DNA of 64,000 nt, taken from positions 7,874,001 to 7,938,000 of the forward strand of contig NZ_CP023689.1 of the NCBI RefSeq assembly GCF_008704715.1. The letters run 5' to 3'. Shown one piece after another: positions 50,971-62,689 of the stretch; within the stretch, counting starts at the first letter, position 1; every line of letters starts with the position of its first letter. The DNA is from Streptomyces chartreusis (lineage in GTDB: Bacteria > Actinomycetota > Actinomycetes > Streptomycetales > Streptomycetaceae). The position numbers were made by a program, and so were the translations under genes. The notes under the pieces were generated by a model. It saw only the letters and a list, made by a program, of their open reading frames with translations. It was not told the origin of the DNA and did no database searches.

Positions 50971-52789
50971 GCTGCATCTCGGCGACTGGGTCGACTCCGG
51001 CGTGGACTGGCTGGTCGCCCACATGGGCTGGCTCTTCGACGCGATCAAGGCGGTCGTGGAGGGCATGTACGACGGCGTCAACGCCGTCCTGACGGCCCCC
51101 GAGCCGCTGCTCCTCGCCGGCATCTTCGCCGTGCTGGCCTGGTGGCTGCGCGGTGTGGTCGCGGGCGTCCTCGCCTTCGGCGGGTTCGTGCTGGTCGACT
51201 CGCTGGAGCTGTGGGACCGCGCCATGTCGACGCTGGCCCTCGTCCTGGTCGCCACCGTCATCGCCTTGGTGCTGTCGATCCCGCTGGGCATCTGGGCGGC
51301 CCGCTCCAGGACGGTCAGCGCGACCGTGCGGCCCGTCCTGGACCTGCTCCAGACGATGCCGTCGATGGTGCTGCTGATCCCGGCCATCCTCTTCTTCGGC
51401 CTGGGCACCGCCGCCGGCGTCATCGCCACCCTGATCTTCGCGCTCGCCCCCGGCGTCCGCATGACCGAGCTCGGCATCCGCCAGGTCGATGCCGAGCTGG
51501 TCGAGGCGGCCGAGGCGTTCGGCACCACACCCCGGGACACCCTGCTGCGCGTCCAGCTGCCGCTCGCCCTGCCGACGATCATGGCGGGCGTCAACCAGGT
51601 CATCATGCTGAGCCTTTCGATGGTCGTCATCGCCGGCATGGTCGGCACCGGCGGCCTCGGCGGCGCGGTCAACGAGGCCATCGGTCAGCTCGACATCGGC
51701 TTCGGCTTCGAGGCGGGCGTCGGCATCGTCGTCCTCGCCATCTACCTGGACCGCATCACCGGCGCGCTCGGCGCGCAGATCTCCCCGCTCGGCCGCCGTG
51801 CCGCCGCCAAGGCGCGTGCCGCGGGCGGCGTCAAGGTCTGGAACCACCGCCCCCGCCCGGTCGTCGCCGTCGCCGGCGTGGCCGCCCTGGCCCTCGTCGC
51901 GGGCGGCATGGGCGTCTTCGGCCCCACCTCCGGCACCGCCGAGGCCTCCGCCACGGACGTCGGCAAGGGCAAGGAGCTCAAGATCGGGTACATCCCGTGG
52001 GACGAGGGCATCGCCTCCACGTACCTCTGGAAGGAACTGCTGGAGCGGCGCGGCTTCAAGGTCACCACCAGCCAGTACGCCGCAGGGCCCCTCTACACCG
52101 GCCTCGCCACCGGCCAGATCGACTTCGAGACGGATTCCTGGCTGCCCACCACGCACGCCGAGTACTGGAAGAAGTACGGGAAGCAGCTGGAGGACCTCGG
52201 CTCCTGGTACGGCCCCACGTCCCTGGAGCTCAGCGTCCCCTCGTACGTCAAGGGCGTGAACTCGCTGGAGGACCTCAAGAACAACGCCTCCAAGTTCAAG
52301 GGCAAGATCATCGGCATCGAGCCGAGCGCCGGAATGATGGGCATGCTCAAGGACACGGTCCTCAAGAAGTACGGCCTGGAGGGCACGTACGAGGTCGTGG
52401 ACGGCTCCACGCCCGCGATGCTCGCCGAGCTCAAGCGCGCGTACGCCAAGAAGGAGCCCGTCCTCGTCACGCTCTGGTCGCCGCACTGGGCTTACAGCGA
52501 CTACGACCTGACCAAGCTCAAGGACCCCAAGGGCGCCTGGGGCAAGGGCGACGGCGTGCACACGCTGGCCCGCAAGGGCTTCGCCGGGGACAACCCCGAG
52601 GTCGGCAAGTGGCTGAAGGACTTCTCCATGACCGAGAAGCAGCTCACGAGCCTGGAGTCGCAGATCACCAAGGCCGGCAAGGGCAAGGAGCAGGACGCGG
52701 TACGCACCTGGCTGAAGCAGAACCCGGGCCTGCTGGACAAGTGGGCCCCGGTCGCCGGGTCCCAGGAGAAGAGCCAGGCGGCCGGGTGA
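50963..52789 (+). CDS. Glycine betaine ABC transporter, fused permease and substrate-binding protein
   Basis: Single 608-residue polypeptide combining the membrane channel and the receptor of an OpuA-type importer. The ProW-like permease part (about 40-285) has helices and the ATPase-contact segment EAAEAFGTTPRDTLLRVQLP. An additional helix (about 298-318) then tethers an OpuAC-type binding domain (about 335-600), starting LKIGYIPWDEGIASTYLWKE with GQIDFETDSWLPTTHAEYW. The domain faces outward. ATG 50963 overlaps the ATPase stop, so expression is coupled. The same fusion exists in lactococcal OpuABC. Confidence 0.94.
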   Translation: MPRLHLGDWVDSGVDWLVAHMGWLFDAIKAVVEGMYDGVNAVLTAPEPLLLAGIFAVLAWWLRGVVAGVLAFGGFVLVDSLELWDRAMSTLALVLVATVIALVLSIPLGIWAARSRTVSATVRPVLDLLQTMPSMVLLIPAILFFGLGTAAGVIATLIFALAPGVRMTELGIRQVDAELVEAAEAFGTTPRDTLLRVQLPLALPTIMAGVNQVIMLSLSMVVIAGMVGTGGLGGAVNEAIGQLDIGFGFEAGVGIVVLAIYLDRITGALGAQISPLGRRAAAKARAAGGVKVWNHRPRPVVAVAGVAALALVAGGMGVFGPTSGTAEASATDVGKGKELKIGYIPWDEGIASTYLWKELLERRGFKVTTSQYAAGPLYTGLATGQIDFETDSWLPTTHAEYWKKYGKQLEDLGSWYGPTSLELSVPSYVKGVNSLEDLKNNASKFKGKIIGIEPSAGMMGMLKDTVLKKYGLEGTYEVVDGSTPAMLAELKRAYAKKEPVLVTLWSPHWAYSDYDLTKLKDPKGAWGKGDGVHTLARKGFAGDNPEVGKWLKDFSMTEKQLTSLESQITKAGKGKEQDAVRTWLKQNPGLLDKWAPVAGSQEKSQAAG

Positions 52790-52811
52790 CCTGACGGGCC
52801 CGACCGCCACC

Positions 52812-52866
52812 CGAGGGGTGGGTCACGCCGTACGTTTTCCCCTCCGTACGGCCGGCCCACCCCTCG
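52812..52866 (+). terminator. Terminator after the betaine transporter genes
   Basis: CGAGGGGTGGG (52812-52822) pairs with CCCACCCCTCG (52856-52866). An inner stem GCCGTACG / CGTACGGC encloses TTTTCCCCTC. The following 450 bases to the next start show no gene I can support. Confidence 0.75.
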
Positions 52867-53316
52867 CGGCGTCTCCGCATAGTCGCCCGGCATGCTACGA
52901 AAAGGATCCGGCCAACCACGCAGCGCTATCCCACCACCTGAACCGGGCCGTACGAACTCCCTCCGACCGGCACCGACTTCCCGCCGCCGCGCGCTTTCCC
53001 TCACCATCTCTTTCCGCAGGCCCGCCCATCGGCACGGAAGAGGGAAGATAGGAGTGTGCGGACGCATTGAACAGAACAGCGGCGCTCGCGTACTGAGCGG
53101 CAGTCAGGGGTGCCACGGGGGCGCCCGGCGGGTCGCGCGAGCGGATCGGCTGGCGCGAACCTGTGGGTCGTACCTCACCCGATGTGTCGTCGATGTGACG
53201 GCCGCGTGAAACGGTTTGCCGAACATGCGTAGGGTGCAGAGAACTCAACAGAAGGTGTGCGCCGGAAGTCGGGCGCGAGGACAGTGGACCGACGAGCGAA
53301 GGAGGGAGCCGGAGCG

Positions 53317-53886
53317 ATGGGCGACCACAAAGAACAACCCCTTCGGGTGGGCGCGGCCGTACGGCGGCGACGCCGCGCGCTGGACCTCACGCTCGCCGTC
53401 GTGGCCGAACGCAGCGGCCTGTCGGTGCCCTTCCTGAGCCAGGTCGAGAACGACCGGGCGCGCCCCAGCCGAAGCTCCCTGGAGAAGGTCGCCGACGCGC
53501 TGCGGACGACCGCCGTCGAACTCCTCGCCGCCGCCGACCCCGCGTGCAGCGTCGACGTCGTGCGGGCCGACACCACCGAACTGGCGCCGGAGCCCCGCAC
53601 GCGGTCCCTGGTGCGCGGTCACCACCAGATGCACGCCTCGGAGTTCACCGGCGACCACGACGCGGGCCGTGAATTCCAGTACCGCAACGACCAGTTGATG
53701 TACGTCGCCGACGGCGCCGTCGAGATCGAGGCCGAGGGCCGCGCCTATCGCCTCGGCCGCGGCGACACCCTCTACCTCACCGGCGGGGTGCGCCACCGCT
53801 GGCGCGCGACCGTGCCGGACACCCGTGTGGTCGTCGTCGCGGTGGCGGAGCACATCGAGGCGGTCCGGGACCGGCCGCGACGCTGA
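53317..53886 (+). CDS. XRE-cupin transcriptional regulator
   Basis: Regulator of 189 residues. The helix-turn-helix domain (about 10-70) has VGAAVRRRRRALDLTLAVVA and RSGLSVPFLSQVENDRARPS. The C-terminal cupin (about 100-180) has FQYRNDQLMYVADGAVEIEA and TLYLTGGVRHRW and should bind a small ligand or metal. Start ATG 53317 follows GGAGGG and GGAGCG. Its stop TGA overlaps the ATG of the next gene by one base (TGATG), so the two are coupled. That suggests that it regulates, or is fed by, the BtuF-like protein. Confidence 0.92.
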   Translation: MGDHKEQPLRVGAAVRRRRRALDLTLAVVAERSGLSVPFLSQVENDRARPSRSSLEKVADALRTTAVELLAAADPACSVDVVRADTTELAPEPRTRSLVRGHHQMHASEFTGDHDAGREFQYRNDQLMYVADGAVEIEAEGRAYRLGRGDTLYLTGGVRHRWRATVPDTRVVVVAVAEHIEAVRDRPRR

Positions 53887-54516
53887 TGCGCGTCGTCTCC
53901 CTGGTGCCGTCCCTGACCGAGGCCGTGGCCGTCTCCGCCCCGGGCGCCCTCGTCGGTGCCACGGACTGGTGCAGCCACCCCGTCGGCCTGGACGTCACCC
54001 GCGTCGGCGGCACCAAGAACCCGAAGGCGGACCGGATCGTCGCCCTCGCGCCCGACCTGGTGATCGCCAACGAGGAGGAGAACCGCGCCTCCGACCTCGA
54101 CGACCTGCGCACGGCCGGCATCGAGGTCCTGGTGACCGAGGTGCGGGACGTCCCGCAGGCCTTCCGCGAGCTGGCTCGCGTGCTGGACGCCTGCGGGGTG
54201 CGGGCCCGCCCTCGCTGGCTGGACGAGGCGGAGCGGACCTGGTCGTCGCCGTCGGCCCCGGACCGCCGTACGACGGCCGTGGTGCCGATCTGGCGGCGGC
54301 CCTGGATGGTGCTGGGCCGCGACACCTTCGCCGGCGACGTTCTGGCCCGCCTCGGCGTGGATCACCTGTATGCGGCCCACGAGGACCGCTACCCGCGCAT
54401 CCCCCTGGACGACCTGCTCGCGGCGGCCCCGGACGTGGTCGTGCTGCCCGACGAGCCCTACCGCTTCACCGCCGACGACGGCCCGGAGGCGTTCCCCGGC
54501 CTGCCCTGCGCGCTCG

Positions 54517-55677
<1,161 letters not shown>

Positions 55678-55735
55678 GTGCTCAGGGTGGTTGCGCCGGT
55701 CGTCTCCCACCAGGGAGTCTGCCTCTATGGCGACA

Positions 55736-55741
55736 TAAACT
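55736..55741 (+). promoter_or_regulatory. -10 element of a predicted leaderless LysR-gene transcript
   Basis: TAAACT ends 6 bases before the ATG at 55748, and no ribosome site is visible upstream. Confidence 0.45.
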
Positions 55742-55747
55742 GGGCTT

Positions 55748-56671
55748 ATGACTCAGGCGGCGGAGGGGCAGTTTCGCGCGGGAACCCTGGCGCACCGCGT
55801 CCCGGATCTCGGCGGGTTGGAGCTGTTGCTGGCGGTCGCGCGGCTCGGCTCCCTCGGTGGGGCGGCGCGTGAGCTGGGGATCACCCAGCCCGCGGCGAGC
55901 AGCCGGATCCGGTCGATGGAGCGTCAGCTCGGGGTGGCCCTGGTGGACCGGTCGCCCCGGGGCTCTCGGCTCACGGACGCCGGTGCGCTGGTGACGGACT
56001 GGGCGCGGCGGATCGTGGAGGCGGCGGAGGCGTTCGACGCCGGGGCGCAGGCGTTGCGGGATCGGCGGGACTCGCGGTTGCGGGTGGCGGCGAGCATGAC
56101 GATCGCGGAGTATCTGCTGCCGGGCTGGCTGCTCGCCCTGCGGGCGCAGCGGCCGGACACCGCGGTGTCCCTGCTCGCCGGGAACTCGGCGGCGGTGGCG
56201 GAGCGGTTGCTGGCGGACGAGGCGGACCTGGGGTTCGTGGAGGGGCTGACCGTGCCGACGGGGCTGGACTCCGTCGTGATCGCCCACGACAACCTGATCG
56301 TGGTGACGGCGCCGGGGCATCTGTGGTCGCGTCGGCGGCGGCCGCTTCAGGGGTCGGAACTGGCGGCGACTCCGCTGATCCTGCGGGAGAAGGGGTCGGG
56401 GACGCGGCAGGTGCTGGACGCGGCGCTGGGGGGTCTGGCGCGGCCGCTGATCGAGTTGTCGTCGACGACCGCGGTGAAGGCCGCGGCGGTGAGCGGGGCG
56501 GGGCCGGCGGTGCTCAGTGAACTGGCGGTGGGGGAGGAGCTGTCGATGCGGCGACTGGTCAGCATCCCCCTCGCGGACGTCACCCTCGCCCGCGACCTCC
56601 GGGCGGTCTGGCCGACGGGCCACCGGCCGGTGGGCCCGGCACGCGACCTGCTGGCGCTGACCCGGGGGTGA
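55748..56671 (+). CDS. LysR-family transcriptional regulator
   Basis: Regulator of 307 residues. A winged helix-turn-helix (about 20-80) contains LELLLAVARLGSLGGAAREL and GITQPAASSRIRSMERQLG. The two-lobed effector domain is at about 105-300. It is divergently transcribed from the TDT transporter with 70 bases between starts, the classical LysR arrangement, so it probably controls that transporter. Translation appears leaderless. Confidence 0.9.
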   Translation: MTQAAEGQFRAGTLAHRVPDLGGLELLLAVARLGSLGGAARELGITQPAASSRIRSMERQLGVALVDRSPRGSRLTDAGALVTDWARRIVEAAEAFDAGAQALRDRRDSRLRVAASMTIAEYLLPGWLLALRAQRPDTAVSLLAGNSAAVAERLLADEADLGFVEGLTVPTGLDSVVIAHDNLIVVTAPGHLWSRRRRPLQGSELAATPLILREKGSGTRQVLDAALGGLARPLIELSSTTAVKAAAVSGAGPAVLSELAVGEELSMRRLVSIPLADVTLARDLRAVWPTGHRPVGPARDLLALTRG

Positions 56672-56704
56672 CCTCCTCGCCCCCGCCGCCCTTACCCGCC
56701 CCGT

Positions 56705-56755
56705 CCTTCTGGGGCTCCGCCCCAGACCCCGCTCCTCAAACGCCGGAGGGGCTGA
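56705..56755. repeat. Dispersed Streptomyces intergenic repeat
   Basis: The stretch containing TTCTGGGGCTCCGCCCCAGA, CCCCGCTCCTCAAACGCC and GGAGGGGCTGAC matches a repeat I recall as very common in Streptomyces gene ends. It includes the hairpin TCTGGGGC / GCCCCAGA. It supplies the last codons and stop of the hydrolase gene on the minus strand. Confidence 0.65.
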
Positions 56756-57443
56756 CATACCCCGCACCCGCGGCCCGCACCAATGCCCGCATCACCCGCA
56801 GGTCCTCGCCCATCTCCGGATGCCACTGCACCCCCAACGCCCACTCGGCCGACGGCAGTTCCACCGCCTCGATCGTGCCGTCCGGCGCGTAGGCCGTCGC
56901 GATCAGGCCCTCGCCCAGGCGGTCGACGGCCTGGTGGTGGTAGGTCGGTACGGACGTCTCCTCCGGTACCGCGGCGGCGTACAGGCTGCCGGGCACCGGC
57001 TTCACGGTGTGGCTGCCGAAGACGCCGACGACCTCCGCGTGCCCGTCGATGTGCTGCCGGAGCGTGCCGCCGAGGGCGACGTTCAGCAACTGCATGCCCC
57101 GGCAGATGCCCAGCAGCGGCACCCCGGCGGCGAGCGCCGCGTCGATCAGCGCCAGCTCCCACGCGTCCCGCTCACGCGCCGGGGGTCCCGTGCGTGGCTC
57201 GCGCTCGGCGCCGTAGCGGACCGGCTCGACGTCCGGTCCGCCGGCGATGACCAGCCCATCCAGCCGGGCCACGGCGGCGGCCGCGTGCTCCGGGTCGTCC
57301 GGCGGCAGCATCGCGGCCAGGCCGCCCGCCCGCTGCACCAGCCGGGGATAGCCGGCCGGCAGCAGCGCGGCCTCCAGCTCCCACACACCCCAGCGCGCAC
57401 CTGACTCCAGATAGGTGCTGACCCCGATCAGCGGCCTGGCCAC
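56736..57443 (-). CDS. Class I glutamine-amidotransferase-like gamma-glutamyl hydrolase (PuuD type)
   Basis: Peptidase C26 family enzyme of 235 residues that cleaves gamma-glutamyl amides, as PuuD does for gamma-glutamyl-GABA. The catalytic triad is C114 in LLGICRGMQ with H208 and E210 in VQWHPE. The N-terminus MARPLIGVSTYLE is typical. Start GTG 57443 has GGGAG 6 bases upstream. It lies 25 bases after the permease gene on the same strand. With GlnA4 and the dehydrogenase across the regulator it should complete a gamma-glutamylation route. The last residues (SPSGV) come from the dispersed repeat. Confidence 0.88.
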   Translation of the reverse strand: MARPLIGVSTYLESGARWGVWELEAALLPAGYPRLVQRAGGLAAMLPPDDPEHAAAAVARLDGLVIAGGPDVEPVRYGAEREPRTGPPARERDAWELALIDAALAAGVPLLGICRGMQLLNVALGGTLRQHIDGHAEVVGVFGSHTVKPVPGSLYAAAVPEETSVPTYHHQAVDRLGEGLIATAYAPDGTIEAVELPSAEWALGVQWHPEMGEDLRVMRALVRAAGAGYVSPSGV

Positions 57444-57468
57444 AGCAACTCCCTCAACTCTCGAAACG

Positions 57469-58917
<1,449 letters not shown>

Positions 58918-58998
58918 GGCCAACTCCCCACGTGCGGTGGACACCGGGCGTTTCCGGGCACGGTGGGGTGGTCGACCGGGCTCCGGTTCAATGGAATG

Positions 58999-59047
58999 GA
59001 TGCATACCTTTGCCGGGTCGGCCGCTCGAACGCAATACCCTTGCGTT
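58999..59047. promoter_or_regulatory. Candidate GntR operators upstream of the permease gene
   Basis: TGCATACCTTTG begins at 59001. AACGCAA-TACCC-TTGCGTT (59029-59047) is a perfect inverted repeat. Both share the core GCA(A)TACCyTT with the site before glnA4. They lie 80-130 bases upstream of the permease start, between it and the GntR gene. Confidence 0.55.
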
Positions 59048-59088
59048 AATCGCCGGTAAATCCACCCGCACCGGGGACCGGGCGCCGC

Positions 59089-59856
59089 TCAGCCGAGGAA
59101 GCCCCGCAGCAGTGCCGCCGTGCCCCCGCAGTGCTCGCGCATGATCTCCCGCGCGCACTCCGCGTTGCCCTCGATCACGGCCTCCACCAGAGCCGTGTGC
59201 TGGCGCTGCGAGTGCTCCAGGTTGCGCACCAGCAGCGGGATGCAGTCGAGCAGGTCGTTCACGGTCGCGCGCACGGCCGCGTACTGGGCGGTGAGCGTGG
59301 GGGAGCCGGACAGTTCGGCCAGGGTCAGGTGCAGCAGGGTGTCCAGCCGGCGGTACTCGGCGAGCGGGGCGTCGTGCGTGCGGGCCAGCGCCTCGCGCAG
59401 CCGGTCCGCCTGCTCCTCGGCCAGCCCGTGCGCCGCGCACAGCCCGGCCGCGCCCACCTCCAGCACCTCGCGGAAGCGCAGCGTGTCCTCGACGTCGACG
59501 TCCTTCAGGCGGCGCCGCAGCTCCTCCTCGCCGGGGCTGGCGGGGCGCGGCAGGACGAACGTGCCGCCGTAGCGGCCGCGCCGGGACTCCACCAGGCCCT
59601 GGTCCTGGAGCACCTTCAGCACCTCGCGCAGTGTCACCCGGCTGATCCCCAGCCGGTCGGCCAGCTCACGCTCCGCGGGCAGCCGTTCGCCGCCCGGCAC
59701 CAGGCCGAGCCGGACGACCTGGAGGATCTGCTCCAGGGCCTCCTCGAAGCCGTTGCCGGCCCGCACCGGCCGCAGTACCGACGTCAGCCGGTCGTCGTCG
59801 GCCCCGGTCGCCCCGTGCTCTTCGGGCGCCCCGTGCTCCGTGCCCGTCTGCGACAT
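59089..59856 (-). CDS. GntR-family (FadR subfamily) transcriptional regulator
   Basis: Regulator of 255 residues. The winged helix (about 35-105) contains GGERLPAERELADRLGISRV and TLREVLKVLQDQGLV. The all-helical FCD effector domain (about 115-250) often binds metal and carboxylates. Start ATG 59856 has AAGGGGG about 11 bases upstream. It stands between the permease/hydrolase operon and the glnA4 operon, and is divergent from the latter. Shared motifs on both sides mark it as the probable local regulator. Confidence 0.9.
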   Translation of the reverse strand: MSQTGTEHGAPEEHGATGADDDRLTSVLRPVRAGNGFEEALEQILQVVRLGLVPGGERLPAERELADRLGISRVTLREVLKVLQDQGLVESRRGRYGGTFVLPRPASPGEEELRRRLKDVDVEDTLRFREVLEVGAAGLCAAHGLAEEQADRLREALARTHDAPLAEYRRLDTLLHLTLAELSGSPTLTAQYAAVRATVNDLLDCIPLLVRNLEHSQRQHTALVEAVIEGNAECAREIMREHCGGTAALLRGFLG

Positions 59857-59886
59857 ATGGCCGGACCCCCTTCCCAATCAATGGTC

Positions 59887-59903
59887 CTGCGCAATACCTT
59901 ATG
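59887..59903. promoter_or_regulatory. Candidate GntR operator in the glnA4-gntR gap
   Basis: GCGCAATACCTTATGG contains the GCAATACCyTT core also found twice upstream of the permease gene. It lies 31 bases past the regulator start and 40 bases before the glnA4 start. Confidence 0.5.
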
Positions 59904-59942
59904 GCTCCCGGCTGACCGAAGTAGCCGAATGGAGGCTCTCCC

Positions 59943-61307
59943 GTGGCAGACCGCACACCCCCGCTGAGCGTCGAGGAGCTGCACGCCCTCGTCGCGAGCG
60001 GTGAGATCGACACTGTCGTCCTCGCGTTCCCCGATATGCAAGGGCGGCTCCAGGGCAAGCGGTTCGCCGCCCGCTTCTTCCTCGACGAGGTCCTTCACCA
60101 CGGCACCGAGGGCTGCAACTACCTCCTCGCCGTCGACACCGAGATGAACACCGTCGAGGGCTACGCCATGTCGTCCTGGGACCGCGGCTACGGCGACTTC
60201 GCCATGCACCCGGACCTGGCCACCCTGCGCCGCGTCCCGTGGAACGCCGGCACGGCCATGCTGATCGCCGACCTCGCCTGGAACGACGGCTCGCCCGTGG
60301 TCGCCGCGCCCCGCCAGATCCTGCGCCGCCAGCTGGAACGCCTGGCCGAGCACGGCTACACGGCGAACGTCGGCACCGAGCTGGAATTCATCGTCTTCAA
60401 GGACACCTACGAGCAGGCCTGGGACGCGAACTACCGCGACCTCACCCCGGCCAACCAGTACAACATCGACTACTCGGTGCTCGGCACCGGGCGGATCGAG
60501 CCGCTGCTGCGCCGCATCCGCAACGAGATGGCGGGCGCCGGACTCACCGTCGAGTCGGCCAAGGGCGAGTGCAACCCCGGCCAGCACGAGATCGCCTTCA
60601 AGTACGACGACGCCCTGGTCACCTGCGACCAGCACGCGATCTACAAGACCGGCACCAAGGAGATCGCCGCCCAGGAGGGCGTCTCGATCACCTTCATGGC
60701 CAAGTACAACGAGCGCGAGGGCAACTCCTGCCACATCCACCTCTCCCTCGCGGACGCCGCCGGCAACAACGCCATGGCCGGCGACGGCGAGGGCGGCATG
60801 TCGGACGTCATGCGCCACTTCCTCGCAGGCCAGCTCGCCGCCCTGCGCGACTTCTCCCTGCTGTACGCGCCCAACATCAACTCCTACAAGAGGTTCCAGC
60901 CGGGCTCCTTCGCGCCGACCGCCGTCGCCTGGGGATACGACAACCGCACCTGCTCCCTGCGCGTCGTCGGCCACGGCCGCTCGATGCGCTTCGAGAACCG
61001 CCTCCCCGGCGGCGACGTCAACCCGCACCTCGCGGTGGCGGGGCTGGTGGCCGCCGGCCTGTACGGCATCGAGCAGAAGCTGGAGCTGCCCGAGCCCTGT
61101 CCCGGCAACGCCTACGCAGCCGACTTCGAACACGTCCCCACGACCCTGCGCGAGGCCGCCGAGCTCTGGGAGAACAGCCCGATCGCCAAGGCCGCCTTCG
61201 GCGACGAGGTCGTCGCCCACTACCGCAACATGGCCCGCGTCGAACTCGAGGCCTTCGACGCCGCGGTGACCGACTGGGAGCTGCGCCGCTCCTTCGAACG
61301 CATGTGA
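59943..61307 (+). CDS. glnA4: GlnA4-type gamma-glutamylethanolamide synthetase (glutamine synthetase-like)
   Basis: ATP-dependent ligase that joins glutamate to an amine; the S. coelicolor orthologue is reported to use ethanolamine. It has 454 residues with a glutamine synthetase fold. The N-terminal beta-grasp has VVLAFPDMQGRLQGKRF. Metal/glutamate segments are NVGTELEFIVF and ESAKGECNPGQHEI. The ATP and ammonium region includes FMAKYNEREGNSCHIHLSL. The tail is FENRLPGGDVNPHLAVAG. The typical GlnA adenylylation motif NLYDLP is not seen. GTG 59943 follows GGAGG. The aldehyde dehydrogenase starts 8 bases after its stop. Confidence 0.92.
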   Translation: MADRTPPLSVEELHALVASGEIDTVVLAFPDMQGRLQGKRFAARFFLDEVLHHGTEGCNYLLAVDTEMNTVEGYAMSSWDRGYGDFAMHPDLATLRRVPWNAGTAMLIADLAWNDGSPVVAAPRQILRRQLERLAEHGYTANVGTELEFIVFKDTYEQAWDANYRDLTPANQYNIDYSVLGTGRIEPLLRRIRNEMAGAGLTVESAKGECNPGQHEIAFKYDDALVTCDQHAIYKTGTKEIAAQEGVSITFMAKYNEREGNSCHIHLSLADAAGNNAMAGDGEGGMSDVMRHFLAGQLAALRDFSLLYAPNINSYKRFQPGSFAPTAVAWGYDNRTCSLRVVGHGRSMRFENRLPGGDVNPHLAVAGLVAAGLYGIEQKLELPEPCPGNAYAADFEHVPTTLREAAELWENSPIAKAAFGDEVVAHYRNMARVELEAFDAAVTDWELRRSFERM

Positions 61308-61315
61308 GGCACTTC

Positions 61316-62689
61316 TTGTCCGACCAGCTCCAGGTACTCAATCCGGCCACCGAAGAGGTCGTCGCCACCGTCCCGGCCGCCACCGCGGCCGACGTGGACG
61401 CGGCGGTCGTACGCGCCACGAAGGCGCAGGCCGTGTGGTCCGCCCTCGCGCCCGGCGAACGCGCCCGACTGCTGCGCCGGTTCGCCGTCGCCGTCGACGA
61501 ACACCTCGAAGAACTCGCGCAGTTGGAGGTCAAGGAGGCCGGGCACACCGTCGGCAACGCCCGCTGGGAGGCGGGCAACGTCCGCGATCTGCTCGACTAC
61601 GCGGCCGGGGGAGTGGAACGGCTGACGGGACAGCAGATCCCGGTCCCCGGCGGCCTGAACGTCACCATCCTCGAACCGCTCGGCGTCGTCGGCGTCATCG
61701 CCCCCTGGAACTTCCCGATGCCGATCGCGGCCTGGGGCACCGCCCCCGCGCTCGCGGCCGGCAACGCGGTCCTCCTCAAGCCCGCCGAGACCACCCCGCT
61801 GACGGCGCTCCGGCTCGCGGAACTGGCGCTGGAGGCGGGCCTTCCCGAGGGCCTGTTCCAGGTGCTCCCCGGCCACGGTCCCGTCGCAGGCAACGCCCTC
61901 GTCGAGCACCCCGGCGTCGCGAAGATCGTCTTCACCGGTTCGACGGGCGTGGGCAAGCAGGTCCTCGCCAAGGGCTCCGCGCTGCTCAAGCGCGTCACCC
62001 TCGAACTCGGCGGCAAGAGCCCCAACATCGTCTTCGCCGACGCCGACCTCGAAGCCGCCGCGGCCGCCGCCCCCATGTCCTTCCTGGACAACTCCGGCCA
62101 GGACTGCTGCGCCCGCACCCGCATCCTGGTCCAGCGCTCCGCCTACGACCGGTTCCTGGAGCTGCTGGCCCCCGCGATCGAGGCCGTGACGGTCGGCGAC
62201 CCGGCCGACGAGACGACCGACATGGGCCCGCTGATCTCCAGGTCCCAGCTGGAGCGTGTGCGTTCGTACGTCGACGCGGGTGCCGAGGGCATCCGCGGCA
62301 AGGCCCCCGAGGGCCCCGGCTTCTGGTTCCCGCCCACGGTCCTCACCGGCGTCGACGCACGCGCGCGCGTGGCCGTCGAGGAGGTCTTCGGGCCCGTCGC
62401 CGTCGTCCTCCCCTTCGAGGACGAGGCGGACGCGGTGGCCCTCGCCAACGCCACCGACTACGGCCTCTCCGGCTCCATCTGGACCCGGGACGTCGGCCGC
62501 GCCCTGCGCGTCTCCCAGGCCGTACGGGCCGGCAACCTGTCCGTCAACTCCCACTCCAGCGTCCGCTACTGGACCCCGTTCGGCGGGTTCAAGCAGTCCG
62601 GCATCGGACGCGAGCTGGGTCCGGACGCCCTGACCGCCTTCACCGAAACCAAGAACGTCTTCATCAGCACGGAGGGTCCCGCACAGTGA
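61316..62689 (+). CDS. NAD(P)-dependent aldehyde dehydrogenase
   Basis: Oxidises an aldehyde to the acid, probably the aldehyde formed from a gamma-glutamylated amine or from ethanolamine; 457 residues. The cofactor-site motif GVIAPWNFPMPI, general base E230 in LELGGKSP and nucleophile C264 in SGQDCC are intact. TTG 61316 is chosen because GAGG sits 6-7 bases upstream. A GTG at 61304 overlapping the glnA4 stop is possible and would add four residues. Its stop overlaps the SDR start (GTGA). Confidence 0.92.
   Translation: MSDQLQVLNPATEEVVATVPAATAADVDAAVVRATKAQAVWSALAPGERARLLRRFAVAVDEHLEELAQLEVKEAGHTVGNARWEAGNVRDLLDYAAGGVERLTGQQIPVPGGLNVTILEPLGVVGVIAPWNFPMPIAAWGTAPALAAGNAVLLKPAETTPLTALRLAELALEAGLPEGLFQVLPGHGPVAGNALVEHPGVAKIVFTGSTGVGKQVLAKGSALLKRVTLELGGKSPNIVFADADLEAAAAAAPMSFLDNSGQDCCARTRILVQRSAYDRFLELLAPAIEAVTVGDPADETTDMGPLISRSQLERVRSYVDAGAEGIRGKAPEGPGFWFPPTVLTGVDARARVAVEEVFGPVAVVLPFEDEADAVALANATDYGLSGSIWTRDVGRALRVSQAVRAGNLSVNSHSSVRYWTPFGGFKQSGIGRELGPDALTAFTETKNVFISTEGPAQ

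Noticed and set aside
52867..53316. Small gene between the betaine transporter and the XRE-cupin gene
   Set aside because: Open frames on both strands have basic, low-complexity translations, no ribosome sites and no recognisable domain.
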